Below are positions 24,901 through 36,213 of a stretch of DNA of 64,000 bases, piece by piece. The notes beneath the pieces are model-generated. The model was given only the letters and a program-made list of their open reading frames with translations, searched no databases and had not been told where the DNA came from. The position numbers were made by a program, and so were the translations under genes. Every line of letters starts with the position of its first letter. The first letter of the stretch is position 1. The stretch comes from Tetrahymena elliotti 4EA (taxonomy: Eukaryota; Ciliophora; Oligohymenophorea; Hymenostomatida; Tetrahymenidae): positions 519,225 through 583,224 of the forward strand of contig JH720346.1 in assembly GCA_000231825.2 (NCBI GenBank). Direction: 5' to 3'.

Positions 24901-27900
24901 GGAGGCTAGTCACAAATTTAAGGACTTATGGTAATTAATTAAATAAATAATATCTTTTTAGATTAAAGTGAGATGCTAGTTGGTTACATAAATTAACAAA
25001 AAAAAATAACTAGCAAACTAGCTAAAAAGAATCAACAAATATTGGCTAGCAAGCATAATGCAAACATTTTTTTAGAAATTCATTTTACAATTTACATTTA
25101 CTTTTACTGAATGGTTTATTTATTCTTGAGGTTAATTGCTAGAGATAAGAACTATTTTTTACTAGTTCTCTTCTTTACAATTTATTTAAGATGAAACTGT
25201 AGATTAAAATTTAAATTAACTGCTATTCATCATGTTCTTTGCAATTTTTATCTTCTAGGAGTTGATTTTTCACCTACCTGAATTCATTGATAACATGTTA
25301 TTTCAGTTTTTTATTATTATTATTATTCATGAATTTATTTTAAGAATGAAATAGAGTAAATGAAGCATTAAATGAAAGAACAAAGTTAGAAGGATGAGAG
25401 AATTAAATTAGATTTAGAGACAAGTATAAAAGCTCTTAGACAAGAGCTAGATAAGAAAAATGAAGAATGCATTTATTTGTTAACTTAAAAGTCTGAAATG
25501 CTTGCATCTTGCTTTTCTAAAGATAATATTATCAGTACTCAGAAAAACGAGTTAGTTTAATCAGCTAAAAAATTAAGCTAGCTGGAAGAAGAGTGTAACT
25601 ACTTGAAGGTTAATTTATCTAAATATTAAAACAAGGAATCAGGTAAACCAATGCAGTAGAGCGGGCACGATTTTAATTAAAACTTCTTGATAAATAATGC
25701 ATAGAATTAAAAGTTTGCTGACTGTAATTTTTTAAACCAAGATCAGTTTTCTGGTAACACAAATAGAGATTTTTAAGAATATGAAGGAGCTGATAAAAAA
25801 GTCTAAAAAAATCACTATCATATATAAAAAATATTACCTGCTGCCTCGAATAATGAAAATGCGTTGCAAGCAGAAGACGATTTATTAAATTAACAAGTCA
25901 TATAGCTGGGTGCATAGCTTGAGTCAAAAGAATTTACCATATAAGCATTGTAAAAAGAAATATAGAAATACAGAAAAGAAATTTAAGAAACAAAACAAAA
26001 TTTAGAAATTTCAGAGTAAAATGTGGTACATCTTAGAGAGAGCATAGTTAAAATATTGGATGAAAATTAAAAAGTATTTTATAAAATCATATTCATATTA
26101 TTAATTTCTTTTTCAAATAAATTAAGCTACGCAGCAGGATTAATTAATTGGAGTTGACTTATACCTCACCAAATCAAAAAATAACTTAATCGAATAAACT
26201 TGAAGTACATCAAAACTGTAAAGACATTAAAGTAATAACAAATCTTATTTATTCATTCTTTGAAAAAACGAAATACACATTTCTTTAATTTTTTTTAAAA
26301 TTCGAAAAATTATTCAAAGAAATAAATGAAATATTTTAACAACTTAATTAATTTTCTTGAAATAATTTTAATATTTTGACTTTTAAATAAATGATTAGGG
26401 TGTAGATAACTAATAGATATTTGAACAAAAAATTCAAGAGTTGATTTATAAAATAGACAAATGTTAGTTTGATAAATCTCTCTTGGCTTAAGAAGTTGAA
26501 AGACTGTAAGGTTTGCTTTCATAAAAATAGGGAGAATTGGAATAATTGAGATTTGGTTAAAATTAATGTGATTATGGTAAAGGCGAGCAGTAAAATATGT
26601 TAAATGAAAAACAAAAAAATAATGAATAGAATAGATATTAATAATGCGTAGTAGTAATTGATGGTAATAAAAAGAATTGATCATTCATTCATTTTACAAT
26701 TTATTTGAAAGCAAGGGCATTTGAATAATTCAAATATTTTAAAATTGAACATTCATTCATTCAATCAAACATCATTGATTGTACAAAAAAAACATGCTAC
26801 TAAGCAAGCCATCTATTTTGAAATTAATAAATAAGTTAAATAGATTATTTTTAATTGAATCAGCTGTTTAATTGTATAAATTTTTATTTATTTTTAAACT
26901 CAATTTTGCTTATTAACTAAATAAATAAATAATTTAAACAATTACTTTTAACAACCTATTTTTTTTCTTTTTTCTCAAATATTTCTGAACTCAATCAGGC
27001 AGGCTATTCAAGTTAATAGTTATTGATGTTATTTTCATTCTACATATTTTTATCATTTTCGTAATTGCTCTGAAATAATTTTTTTTACACAATTTATTTT
27101 TGAAGAGCTATTCAGTTCATTTAGAATTTTAGGATAATATTTTTATTTTCAAATGTGCAAAATTGTTTTTCTTTAAACATTTTCAATTAAAAAGCCATTT
27201 TTATGATTCATTTTGACTAAAAAAAACTAATTTTTCACTAACTTTCATTTATTTAAAAAAAAATAGATCAATAGCAGCAACGCGTTGAATGGGAAAAGGA
27301 AATAAGAAAAAATATAGAAGAGGAAATAAAATGTCTTGTGTCTAAATATCTGAAGTAAAAATGCATGTATGAAAGGATAATTACAGAACTCAAAATATAG
27401 CTTGGAGTTTAGCAGGGACAGCTAGAAGAGCAAAAAGAGTTTGTTAGATATTATGAAAATCAATCACTTTAAAAATCTGAAAATGCAGTATCAAAAATAT
27501 AATTTTTTAAGCTGAATAAATAAATAAATAATTTTTAATAAAAGGAACTGAAAAGGGTGATAGAAATTAAAGTATCGGAAAATAGGTCTCTTCAGATAAG
27601 ATTAGAAGCAACAGAAAGGCAGAAAAATGAAGTATATGACTATATTTTTAAATGAAATATTTATACTGATTTATTTTGATAAAAATTATAGGAAATAAGA
27701 AAGCTAAAGAAGGAAATAAAGAAAATAAATGAAGAGAATTTAGATAAAAGTAGTTTTGAATTGTATGCAGAAAGAATAGGCTATTAGTTTACTATTCATG
27801 AAAAAGAACTTAAAATATAGGAATTAGAAAAACTTATAGAAATATATTCAAATGAACATAAGGACTTGGCTAAAAAAAGAACCGATTCTATAGAAGTTCT

Positions 27901-28081
27901 AAAATAGATATAAGAAAGAAATGCTTGGCAAGTCGAGTTTTCGAAGCTCATAGAAGAACTCAAGAGCGAAAATGATAAACTGAATAAAAATGTGTTTGAG
28001 CAACAACATACTATAGCTAAATTATAGTTACAGAATGCTTCTCTAATAATTTCGGATAGTTATTACATTATTTCAAAATGA
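21979..28081 (+). CDS. Large coiled-coil protein with many introns
   Basis: The gene starts at ATG 21979 (MNDTDKKDIKRSYSSSNFLK) and ends at TGA 28079-28081. After a Ser/Asn-rich head, nearly all the protein is Glu/Lys/Gln-rich with Leu/Ile heptads, for example RDVKLLAQKFALERVGLENQ, ENRNLRNMCKEIEKEKDQE and LQKQLQVTEEDLEQVKREN. It is a long, mostly continuous coiled coil of perhaps 1500 residues, like centrosomal, basal-body or Golgi scaffold proteins; no specific family is recognisable. Introns include one near 22179-22228, one near 22371-22422, one near 22710-22755 and an unusually long one at about 26648-27266. Several late joins are uncertain, and I cannot exclude two adjacent coiled-coil genes. 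Many codons here are TAA/TAG-Gln, so standard-code tools shred this gene. Confidence 0.78.
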
Positions 28082-29284
28082 TTACAATATTACTTTTTAT
28101 TTACAACTGTATTATACAAAATTTATATTTATTTGCTGGTAGTAATTCTTATCTTTTCTTTTCTCTTTCTATTTATTTAGCTTTCAATTTATAAAATCAT
28201 TTTTAAATCTTTGGAGGAAACGTTTATCTTTTTATTTTCATAATTACTAGAAATATATTTTATTACAATTGAGCAGAAAACCCATAAATCTATATTTTCA
28301 AATTCAAATAGCAATAAATAGTAAAAAAACATATTAAATAAAACATAAAAAAATTCAAGCAAAATGTGATTTTTTTACGTTTACTTAATTTTTTAATTTT
28401 TCAAACAAAAAGTGAAAACAAATAATAACTCAATATTAATTTGAATTTTACCTTATATTTCTTGTTGTAATCGTTATTTCTATCAATGCTTTTGTTGGCT
28501 GATTGAATGACTGACTTACAAACTGGCTCTTTTTTTAAAGAGAAAATTTAAAATTCACTTTTATTAATTTTGTAAAATAGGTTCTATGTTCTATTACTTT
28601 TTACAAATTTAATTGAAGTCAATTAATAGAAACAAGAAGAAGAGCTAACTAATTTCAAAAACTTTATTGGAATTCAAAGAAAAAAAGAATTTCTTAGAAG
28701 AAAACTTTGACTTTTTTAATATTTAAAAAAAGTGTAATGTTTGTTATTCTTTTTAAAATCCTTCCTTTAAAACACTCCTTTCTTTCCTTAAAATACTAGT
28801 AATTCTATTTTAAATGATTGAAATTAGATACATCAAGTGCTGTAACTTATATTCAATTACAATTTTAACATTAAAATAAACCAGTAAAATTTCATCCATA
28901 TACCATTTTAGCTTTTGTGTTTTATTCTTTGATTTAATTTGCATTTAAAAGAAAAAAAAACTGAGTAAATCATTTTGCCAATAAATAATATTTTATGAAA
29001 GCCTTTTTGTATTAATAATTTTCTTTTTTGAAGTAAAATATCTGCTTTTTCTTCAAGAGAAAATCTAAATTGCCATAAATGTGTGCTTTTTGATTATTAA
29101 AATATCCTAAAAAGCAGGTTATTCACCATAATTGTTCACAAATAAGCATTTAATTATAATATTATTAATCTAAAAATCGGTGTAGGATATGGATGGAAAG
29201 AGTCATTAATAACAAGTAAAAGAAAAATTCTATCATTTTTATTTGTTTAATAATATTCTTGAAAGGGGCTTTAACAATGATTTT

Positions 29285-29690
29285 GAGAAAAAAGGGAATA
29301 TAATTTCTTACTAAACTTATTCATTTTTATCTATTTATCTATTGTCCAGGTAACTTGAAAAAAATTAAGCAATTAATACTACTGTAGAATGTATTCTGAA
29401 TTCTTTTTGTTGTTTTATTTTCTTATCGATTAAATGCTCAAAAAACAGTAATAAAATAATTTATTCTTTTGGATGATTGAATTGACTGTGAGTAAAAAGT
29501 GAACACAACTTCTTACTGGATTAATTCATTTTTAGGTATAAACCAAGCAAGTTGAAAAAAACAAATTAAGCTATTACTATAATTATAAAATGTCTTTTTA
29601 ATTATTTTTTTGTCTGAATTTTCTTACGAATTAAGTAATCAATAAACATTAATCAAGCAATTTATTCTTTTTAATACTTGGATGAACATT
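29285..29690. repeat. Diverged direct duplication, unit about 205 bp
   Basis: Two blocks align in order. Both share an AATTTCTTAC- or AACTTCTTAC-like start, TTATTCATTTTT or TTAATTCATTTTT, then A-rich GTAACTTGAAAAAAATTAAGC or CAAGTTGAAAAAAACAAATTAAGC. Both go on to TTTTCTTACGAATTAA or TTTTCTTATCGATTAA, and to TAATCAAGCAATTTATTCTTTT or TAATAAAATAATTTATTCTTTT. The offset is 203-206 bp. Identity is moderate, so the duplication is old. Confidence 0.6.
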
Positions 29691-30468
29691 TTTTTACAAG
29701 AATTACAAATCAAGATTTAAAAATGATCTACATACAATTCATTATTTCATTATTTATGAAAGATTAACATATTTCAACTTATGAAAGGGGTATATTTGTT
29801 AACTAATTAAATAACTCTCCTTATCTATCTATTTATCTTATCAATAAACAAAAATTAATTAATTTTTTTTAAAAAAACCTAAAATTAGTTAAAATGTAAA
29901 GCTTGCTTTTATATCACCAGTTAATCGCTATTCGCAATTAAAAATCTATCAATTATTATTAATAAAAAATTTTATTTCATTTAAAAGAGTTTTTTTATTG
30001 TTTTTTAAAAAACCTATTTAAAAGATAAATATTTAATCATATTAAATGTATTGTTAATTTATCATAGTAAAATATTATTGAAAATATATCTTTCTCTTTA
30101 AATTTCGATTTCTAAGAGTACATAAAACTGCTTTATTACTGCTTTACATTGAACTCAAAACATTCGTGTTTTAAAAACATAAAAATATTTAGTATGTTAA
30201 AAAGTAAAGAACATTTTTTTATTTAAAAGATAAAAGATAGAAACAGAAAATAAAAAATTTAAATGTGCTGATTATATACTAATAATTACTTCGATTATTA
30301 AAATTAAAAAGTATTAGCTAAAAACTTTGGTAAATACATAAAATTTAAATAAAATGTTATTATTCTGTTAATTAGATAATTATATTTAGAAACAATTTGA
30401 GCTTCTTCAAAGATAAAATTTATCTAGCTTATTATAGCCATTGATTGGTTGAGATAGTTTTGCAAGTG

Positions 30469-30489
30469 GGTGGATGGATGGATGGATGG
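30469..30489. repeat. (TGGA)n microsatellite
   Basis: Five TGGA/GGAT units follow GTGGG upstream of the 30915 gene. The complementary type, (ATCC)n, occurs at 34206-34220 and 51654-51670. Confidence 0.75.
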
Positions 30490-30914
30490 GGTAAGTGTAA
30501 ATTGGAAAGAATGATAGGAATTTAAATAATGATTAAAAAACTGCCTTAATGCAGTAAATGGAATTGAGGTAGGTGGGATGATTAAGAATTATTTTGTAAA
30601 ATTAAATAAAAAAGTTAAAAAGTAAAATAAATAAAACAGAAGTCACAATAAAAGGGGAAATAATAAATTGTTGTTTGTTGTATTTATTAGTTATTTTTTG
30701 TTTAGTATGATCAATAATTTTTTAGTTCAAATAAAATCAAATCAACTTTGCAATAATTTCTTTTAAAATAAATCCCAAAACAAAATTTAATAAAAAGTAA
30801 AAAAATAACAAAGTTTATTTCTTAAATTCTATTTTTAAGAGCTTTTTAATAATTAATAAAGAAATTAGATAGAAAGATTATTCAGATTTTATTCCAAAAA
30901 TACATATTCATCAA

Positions 30915-33188
30915 ATGCTCAACTTCTAAAACAACTATTTAATTCAGCCTTCAAATCTCCTTCCTTTTAATGGTTAAATGGCTATGGTCATGATGCCTAA
31001 TGGCTCATTTTATCCTAGTACCTAACAGTTTCGTATTCTTAATAGCATTAATCAACCTAATCTTCCCTTCATTATGATGTCTGCTCAGTAAAATCCTATG
31101 TAATTCTATTATCATCACTAGTAATTGTCTTAATAGGATTATATTTAACAGTAAAAATTACAATAATCAAGTTATTATGAGTAAATAAAGTTTAGTTCAT
31201 CAAATTAAAATCCTCAATAATAACATAATCTCTTGTTCTCGTCTTCACCTCCCTCTATTAATAGTGATCAAGATCCATCTCTAGTGGCAGCTAATAGTAA
31301 TTAGCAGTCACTTTTGTAACCATTTTGCATGGCTGATTAAAAAAATGATAATCATCATCCAACATAATCTGCTTTGTAATCTGATTAAAAACCAGATTCA
31401 ATGCTTGAGAATACTCAAACTTCTGCCAAGAATATTGTTAGGATCAAATACCCAGGGTTGGTTAAGGCTGAATAAGATAACTCATACAGTGATAATCTCA
31501 ACTCTATAGAAGAAGAAGAATTACTTAAAAATTCTAAAAAAAGAACCAGTGTCACATCGACAACATCAACAGCCTCTAGCTGCACAAGCCACGCAAATGA
31601 GACAAGCCTTCTATTATCCCTTCAATAGAAACAATAGATACTCTCTCTAAGCTAACATAGTAACCAAGATGAAGAAGGTAGAAGAAAATATTTGAGCTTA
31701 TTTGAGCCTCATGTTTAACTTTTTCTTCAATAATTACACGAACAATCATACAGCTTATCATTTACAGGTTGTAAGCCAATGAAAGGAAATAACATAAAAA
31801 TAAATAAGAGTGACAACTCAAATCAAATAGGAAGAGACTATTTTGAAGGAGAAGAGGACTTACAAAACTTAGTTGGCAAAAACGCATATCTAAAATGGGC
31901 AATCTCATCTAATAGAAATTCTCATTTCGCAAAAGAAAGTCTCTCTTAGTTAATTTCAAATAATTAAAAATATAGCAATATGTTTAAATTAAAAAAGAAA
32001 ATTAGAAAATTATAATAGCTGGCTCATAATAATAATAAATTAATTTCGCAAACAAAATTCCAAAATAAAAATCATTCATAAAATATTTAGGAGAATGAGA
32101 CAGCAGTAGTAGGAGCAATAGTTATCTAAACATCATCTGAATAATAATAAAATTTGAATCAAAATATTATTCAAAAAACGGAATTCAATCAAGAGAAGCT
32201 AAGCGAAGAACTCCTTTCTTAAAATTTGGATGATTCTTTTGATGAAAAATTTACTGAAAAAGAAGAAAACAATTCAAACAAAAAAAATTAAACAAATTAA
32301 GTGACAGATTTTTGCCAATAAAACAAATTTTAATAAATTAGTTAAAAGAGTTAATCTTTCTCAAATTCAATAAATTCCCTTCTTACTTGCACATGCAATT
32401 AAGAAAATATCGATAATTTAGCATAAGAAATTAAAAGAGTAAAATTTCCCACAACCATATCTACTGACTGCCTTTATTGCTCTTCTTTATATCAAAGCAA
32501 ATAGGACTAAAGTGCTGAAGCGAACCTGAAAACTGAAGTAATTGAAATGGAGCAAGAAATTGAAGCAAGCAAAAAGGATGAGGAGGAAGAAAGTTCACTT
32601 AAAAGTGGCTCTTAAGCTTCATCAAAAAAAGCGATAAATTCTAAATTTCATAATATGAATAAGCTCTTTATGTATAAGCTCTTGTCTTTTTTCTATTTGG
32701 AGAATCTAGAGAGATTAAATGTTCCTTTCAATATTCGTGAAATACTTAAAAGACTGATTTCTTTGGTTAAGTTATCTTCTAAGCAGTAATCTCAGTTTTA
32801 AAGTAAGTAAAAAACTGATTTCTTTAGTCATGATCATTACAATTTACTATTCTTAACTTTAAATAACTAAACAATATAATACATGAGAGAAAATTCTAAC
32901 AATAAAATACTCCATTAATCTTGCTTTAACTTTGACCTTAACGATGTTAAGCTTCCTCTTGAGCATTCATAGAACTCCCTAACACTTTTAGAGAAAATAG
33001 AATACATAAACATAGTTAAAAAATATGCCTGCGAGATTGTCTTACAATCCGATTTAGGAGAAGATATAGATGAAGTTAAAAACTTATAAAGTCATGAATA
33101 AGCAGCTGTCACTAAGCAAATATATACTAAGCGCGCCCTTCAAGGAATAAAAGTTTTGAATCAAGGCTTGATTGTGAGGAGATTCTGA
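30915..33188 (+). CDS. Intronless 757-aa protein of unknown function
   Basis: A single open frame of 758 codons runs from ATG 30915 to TGA 33186-33188. The N-terminal ~110 residues are N/Q/P/M-rich (MLNFQNNYLIQPSNLLPFNG). A short conserved-looking block IVRIKYPGLVKAEQD follows, then VGKNAYLKWAISSNRNSHF, a basic KLKKKIRKLQQL segment and long Q/S/E-rich linkers. Four Cys form a CTC...CLYC pattern near residue 500 that could bind zinc. The C-terminal ~150 residues look folded: FYLENLERLNVPFNIREI, YINIVKKYACEIVLQSDLGE, KRALQGIKVLNQGLIVRRF. I recognise no family. Absence of introns over 2.3 kb contrasts with most neighbours but is shared with the 41060 gene. Confidence 0.82.
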
Positions 33189-35582
33189 GTGAAAATACTT
33201 ATAAAAGAACAAAACAAATAAAATTCTTTCACGAAAATAATAAAAACTTTAATAAATATTAAAACAATATATCTAACAAGTAAATATCAATTACTTTTCT
33301 CATTAAATAATATTCAATAAATATGCCTACTAAGGCTAAATTATATCAAAAATTGATTGAAAATGCACAAAAAAATTTAAATTAATAACGTTAAAAAAAT
33401 GAATAAAAAATGAATAAATGAATAAAAACCAATTTTCTTTTTTAATATAAAACTTTAAAAATATTTGACAATACTTCAAATGGATATATAAAAATAGATG
33501 ATTTCCTTTGAATAAATTCAAGTGATTACTTATAACTACTCTCTGAATCAATGTATTTATTTATATTCTACATTTATTTATTTACTTTTCTAACTTACTT
33601 CCTGAATTACGCTTATCTTTTTTTTACTATTATTTTCAACTTGATTATTCAAGTTTTCTATATTTTAGTTTAAATTCACTCTTTTTCTTCTAAATAGCAA
33701 CAAAGACAAACAGTAAAAATTATGGTATAAGCGTGTATACTCTATTCTATTTTCAAAAAATAATTTAATTAAAATGAAGTAATCAAGTGAGAAAGAAAAT
33801 GTAAAAGTTTTAATATCAAGAATTTAGTTAATTTGCCAAAAATTAGCTATTAATATGTATATAAAAAGTAGTAAAAATTTTTAAATCTGCAAATTTAACT
33901 ATTCCCCAACCTTTCGCTCTTTTTATCCTCACCTCTTTTTCAATTTATTTATTAATATAAAAAATTTAAAAACAAAAAAAAAATAAGTACGATTAATTTC
34001 TATCTTGAGTGTAAGAGAAAGTAATTAGTTAAAAATATATGTCAGCTTAATTTTTAACTGTTTCTATGCAGTTAATGAATCAAAATTAAGGATTAGTTTT
34101 GCTCTCTAATTTATATACCAAGAAAGCTTATTTATTTTTGAGAAACTTCTTGATTGTTTTGTTTTCTTTCTTATAATATTATCAAAGAAGTTTTTAAAGA
34201 TAATTCATCCATCCATCCACTCACTCACTAGCAGAAAGAAAATAAAATCTATTGGTAAAATTTCATAAATCATAAATTATTTAATCTTCCTAATTTTAAG
34301 ACTATCATCCTCTTTTAAATTCATTTTTATTTTAGCATTTCTGTCATTTTTTCTTCCTTTTCTTGAGGTAAGAAACAAAAGTCATTGAATACTTGGAGAA
34401 AAGTAAAAAAATTTAATTTACATTTCAAATTGTAAATTGTAAAAAGAATATAAATAAAATTTTTGTCCAGTTGAAATCTACAAAGCTAATTACTTATTTT
34501 TAAATTTATCTATGTAATGTCTATATAAACCTTAAGATTAACATATAACAACTTATTTGATTGACAGAAATAATATTTTATTTTTCTATGCTCATTCAAA
34601 AATGATGTTTAAGTATTAGTTACTTTTAAATAAATTTCAAATTATTATTCGTGGGTATTTTCTACTTACAGTGCATTCAATAAATTAAAAAATTGAAATT
34701 AATTATCATTTGAAAATTCGTATTTATTTAGAAATTTATGTTATAAATAATACATTAATTTTTTTAAAATAAATTAAAAATAATATTTAAATAGCATTTA
34801 TTCCATTGTAAATTTTTAGTGATATCTTGTGAAAATATTCTCTTTGTTTAAATTAAAACATTTTTTCAATAGTTTAATTTTATTTACACCCTTAGCTAAG
34901 TCTCTTCAAAAATTGTTATTATAGATGACTTTGTTGATCTGAATAAAGATTTCAGAGTATTTGTTATTCTTCCAGTGAAAATATTCTTTTTATTTATGAA
35001 TCATTAAATATTCTAAAATTCATGAGTTACCAGATATTAATTCATTGAGTCTTAATTGCTATAAATCATAAGATTTTTTAAAAACTATAAAAAAATAAAA
35101 CTATAAGTATATTTGAAATAAACTAAGTTGATTTTTTTTTGTTTAATACTCTAAACCTAAACCATCAACAAATTATTTAAATATTTAAGGACATTTTCAT
35201 AATTTTTCCATTCAAAAAATTTTACTAAATTTTATCAGAAAAGAATAAAATTAATAGAACATTTCTTATTGTTGGATATTTTATTGCTACATAGTTATAA
35301 ATGAAGTTTTTTCAAAATTTAAAATTATAGCATAAAGTTGTTCTATTAAACTATTTATTCTAAAAATAAATAAATAAAATAATATCCACTTGATTCTTAT
35401 TAAATTAGGATTCATTAAGTAACTATTAATTGTTGATCTTGCATTTATCAGGGAAACATAAAATCTTTTTCATGTTAAGCTTTCTTAAATTATCTTAAAG
35501 CATTTGATTTTTCTTTTCAATTTTTTTAAATGAATTTTTAGTTTATTTTGAATTACATGATTGCTGCAACAATTATTACTGA
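33189..35582. other. AT-rich intergenic region
   Basis: This 2.4-kb spacer runs up to the tRNA pair. An (ATCC)n/(CTCA)n run lies near 34206-34230. A 71-codon minus-strand frame at 33336-33551 has no coding features. Nothing else is supportable. Confidence 0.5.
34206..34230. repeat. (CATC)n followed by (CACT)n microsatellite
   Basis: Three to four CATC units pass into CACT units in intergenic DNA. Confidence 0.7.
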
Positions 35583-35653
35583 GCTGCGTTGGTCTAGTGG
35601 CAGGATTATTGCCTTCCAAGCAATCGGCTCGGGTTCGATTCCCGGACGCAGCA
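35583..35653 (+). tRNA. tRNA-Gly (anticodon UCC), copy 1
   Basis: This 71-nt cloverleaf has acceptor GCTGCGT paired with ACGCAGC, and A73 as discriminator. The anticodon stem ATTGC/GCAAT encloses loop CTTCCAA (anticodon TCC, reads GGA). The T arm TCGGG-TTCGATT-CCCGG has one T-G wobble. The A-box (TGGTCTAGTGG) and B-box (GGTTCGATTCC) are intact, no intron is present, CCA is not encoded, and a T5 terminator follows at once. Confidence 0.96.
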
Positions 35654-35828
35654 TTTTTCTTAAAATTGAAAATAAAAATTTTTTTAAGACATTTATGCTT
35701 GAAAATGAAGATAAACAACAATTTTTTCTTTTAATTTTTAATTTTAAATAACTATTTTATTATAAATTTTCTTGTTCAAAATTTATCATTTTATTAATCA
35801 TCCTTTTTTTCGCTATTAATTTCACTGA

Positions 35829-35899
35829 GCTGCGTTGGTCTAGTGGCAGGATTATTGCCTTCCAAGCAATCGGCTCGGGTTCGATTCCCGGACGCAGCA
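35829..35899 (+). tRNA. tRNA-Gly (anticodon UCC), copy 2
   Basis: This is an identical 71-nt copy of the gene 246 bp upstream, same strand, followed by a T7 run as terminator. The flanks match for only about five bases (ACTGA) on the 5' side, so the gene body alone is conserved. This is compatible with gene conversion or purifying selection after an older duplication. Confidence 0.96.
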
Positions 35900-36213
35900 T
35901 TTTTTTAGTATTTTTTGAGCAATTTTTATTTCGAAAAAATAATATTGAATGTTCATTAAAAATAATTAAATGACTAAAATGATTTTAAATTATTTGAAAA
36001 GAGTGCAAAATCCATAACCTGAGACATAATTTTTTAATATTTATATAATGGATTTTAATAATTAATCTACATACAATTAAATAATCAAGATAGAATGCCT
36101 AAAAATTAAACAAATTTAAGATATTAACAATTATATTTTTATTTGATTTTTTAAATTAGATTCAATAAATAAAAGGATTCAATATATTAGTTAGCAAAAA
36201 TTTAGATAGCATT
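35900..36213. other. Spacer upstream of the Myb-like gene
   Basis: These 314 bp of AT-rich DNA lie between the second tRNA and the ATG at 36214. No feature is visible beyond the Pol III T-run at its left edge. Confidence 0.5.

Larger units (their letters stand above)
28082..30914. other. AT-rich intergenic region with diverged duplication
   Basis: This is 2.8 kb between two plus-strand genes. It contains a degenerate ~205-bp direct duplication (29285-29690) and a (TGGA)n run at 30469-30489. I found no coding frame or RNA gene. Confidence 0.5.

Noticed and set aside
26310..26684. 124-codon minus-strand ORF
   Set aside because: It lies antisense to an exon and intron of the coiled-coil gene. 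Its composition (His/Tyr/Phe/Leu) is the mirror image of the Lys/Gln/Asn-rich sense strand.
31576..31761. 61-codon minus-strand ORF
   Set aside because: It is antisense to the open 757-aa frame, which reads through without interruption in the ciliate code.
31660..31777. Possible intron in the 30915 gene (GTAGAAG...TTTACAG)
   Set aside because: I first suspected it after translating in the wrong frame. The correct frame (EEGRRKYLSLFEPHVQLFLQ) reads straight through.
35485..35751. Overlapping ORFs on both strands
   Set aside because: They are produced by the first tRNA-Gly gene and its flanks.
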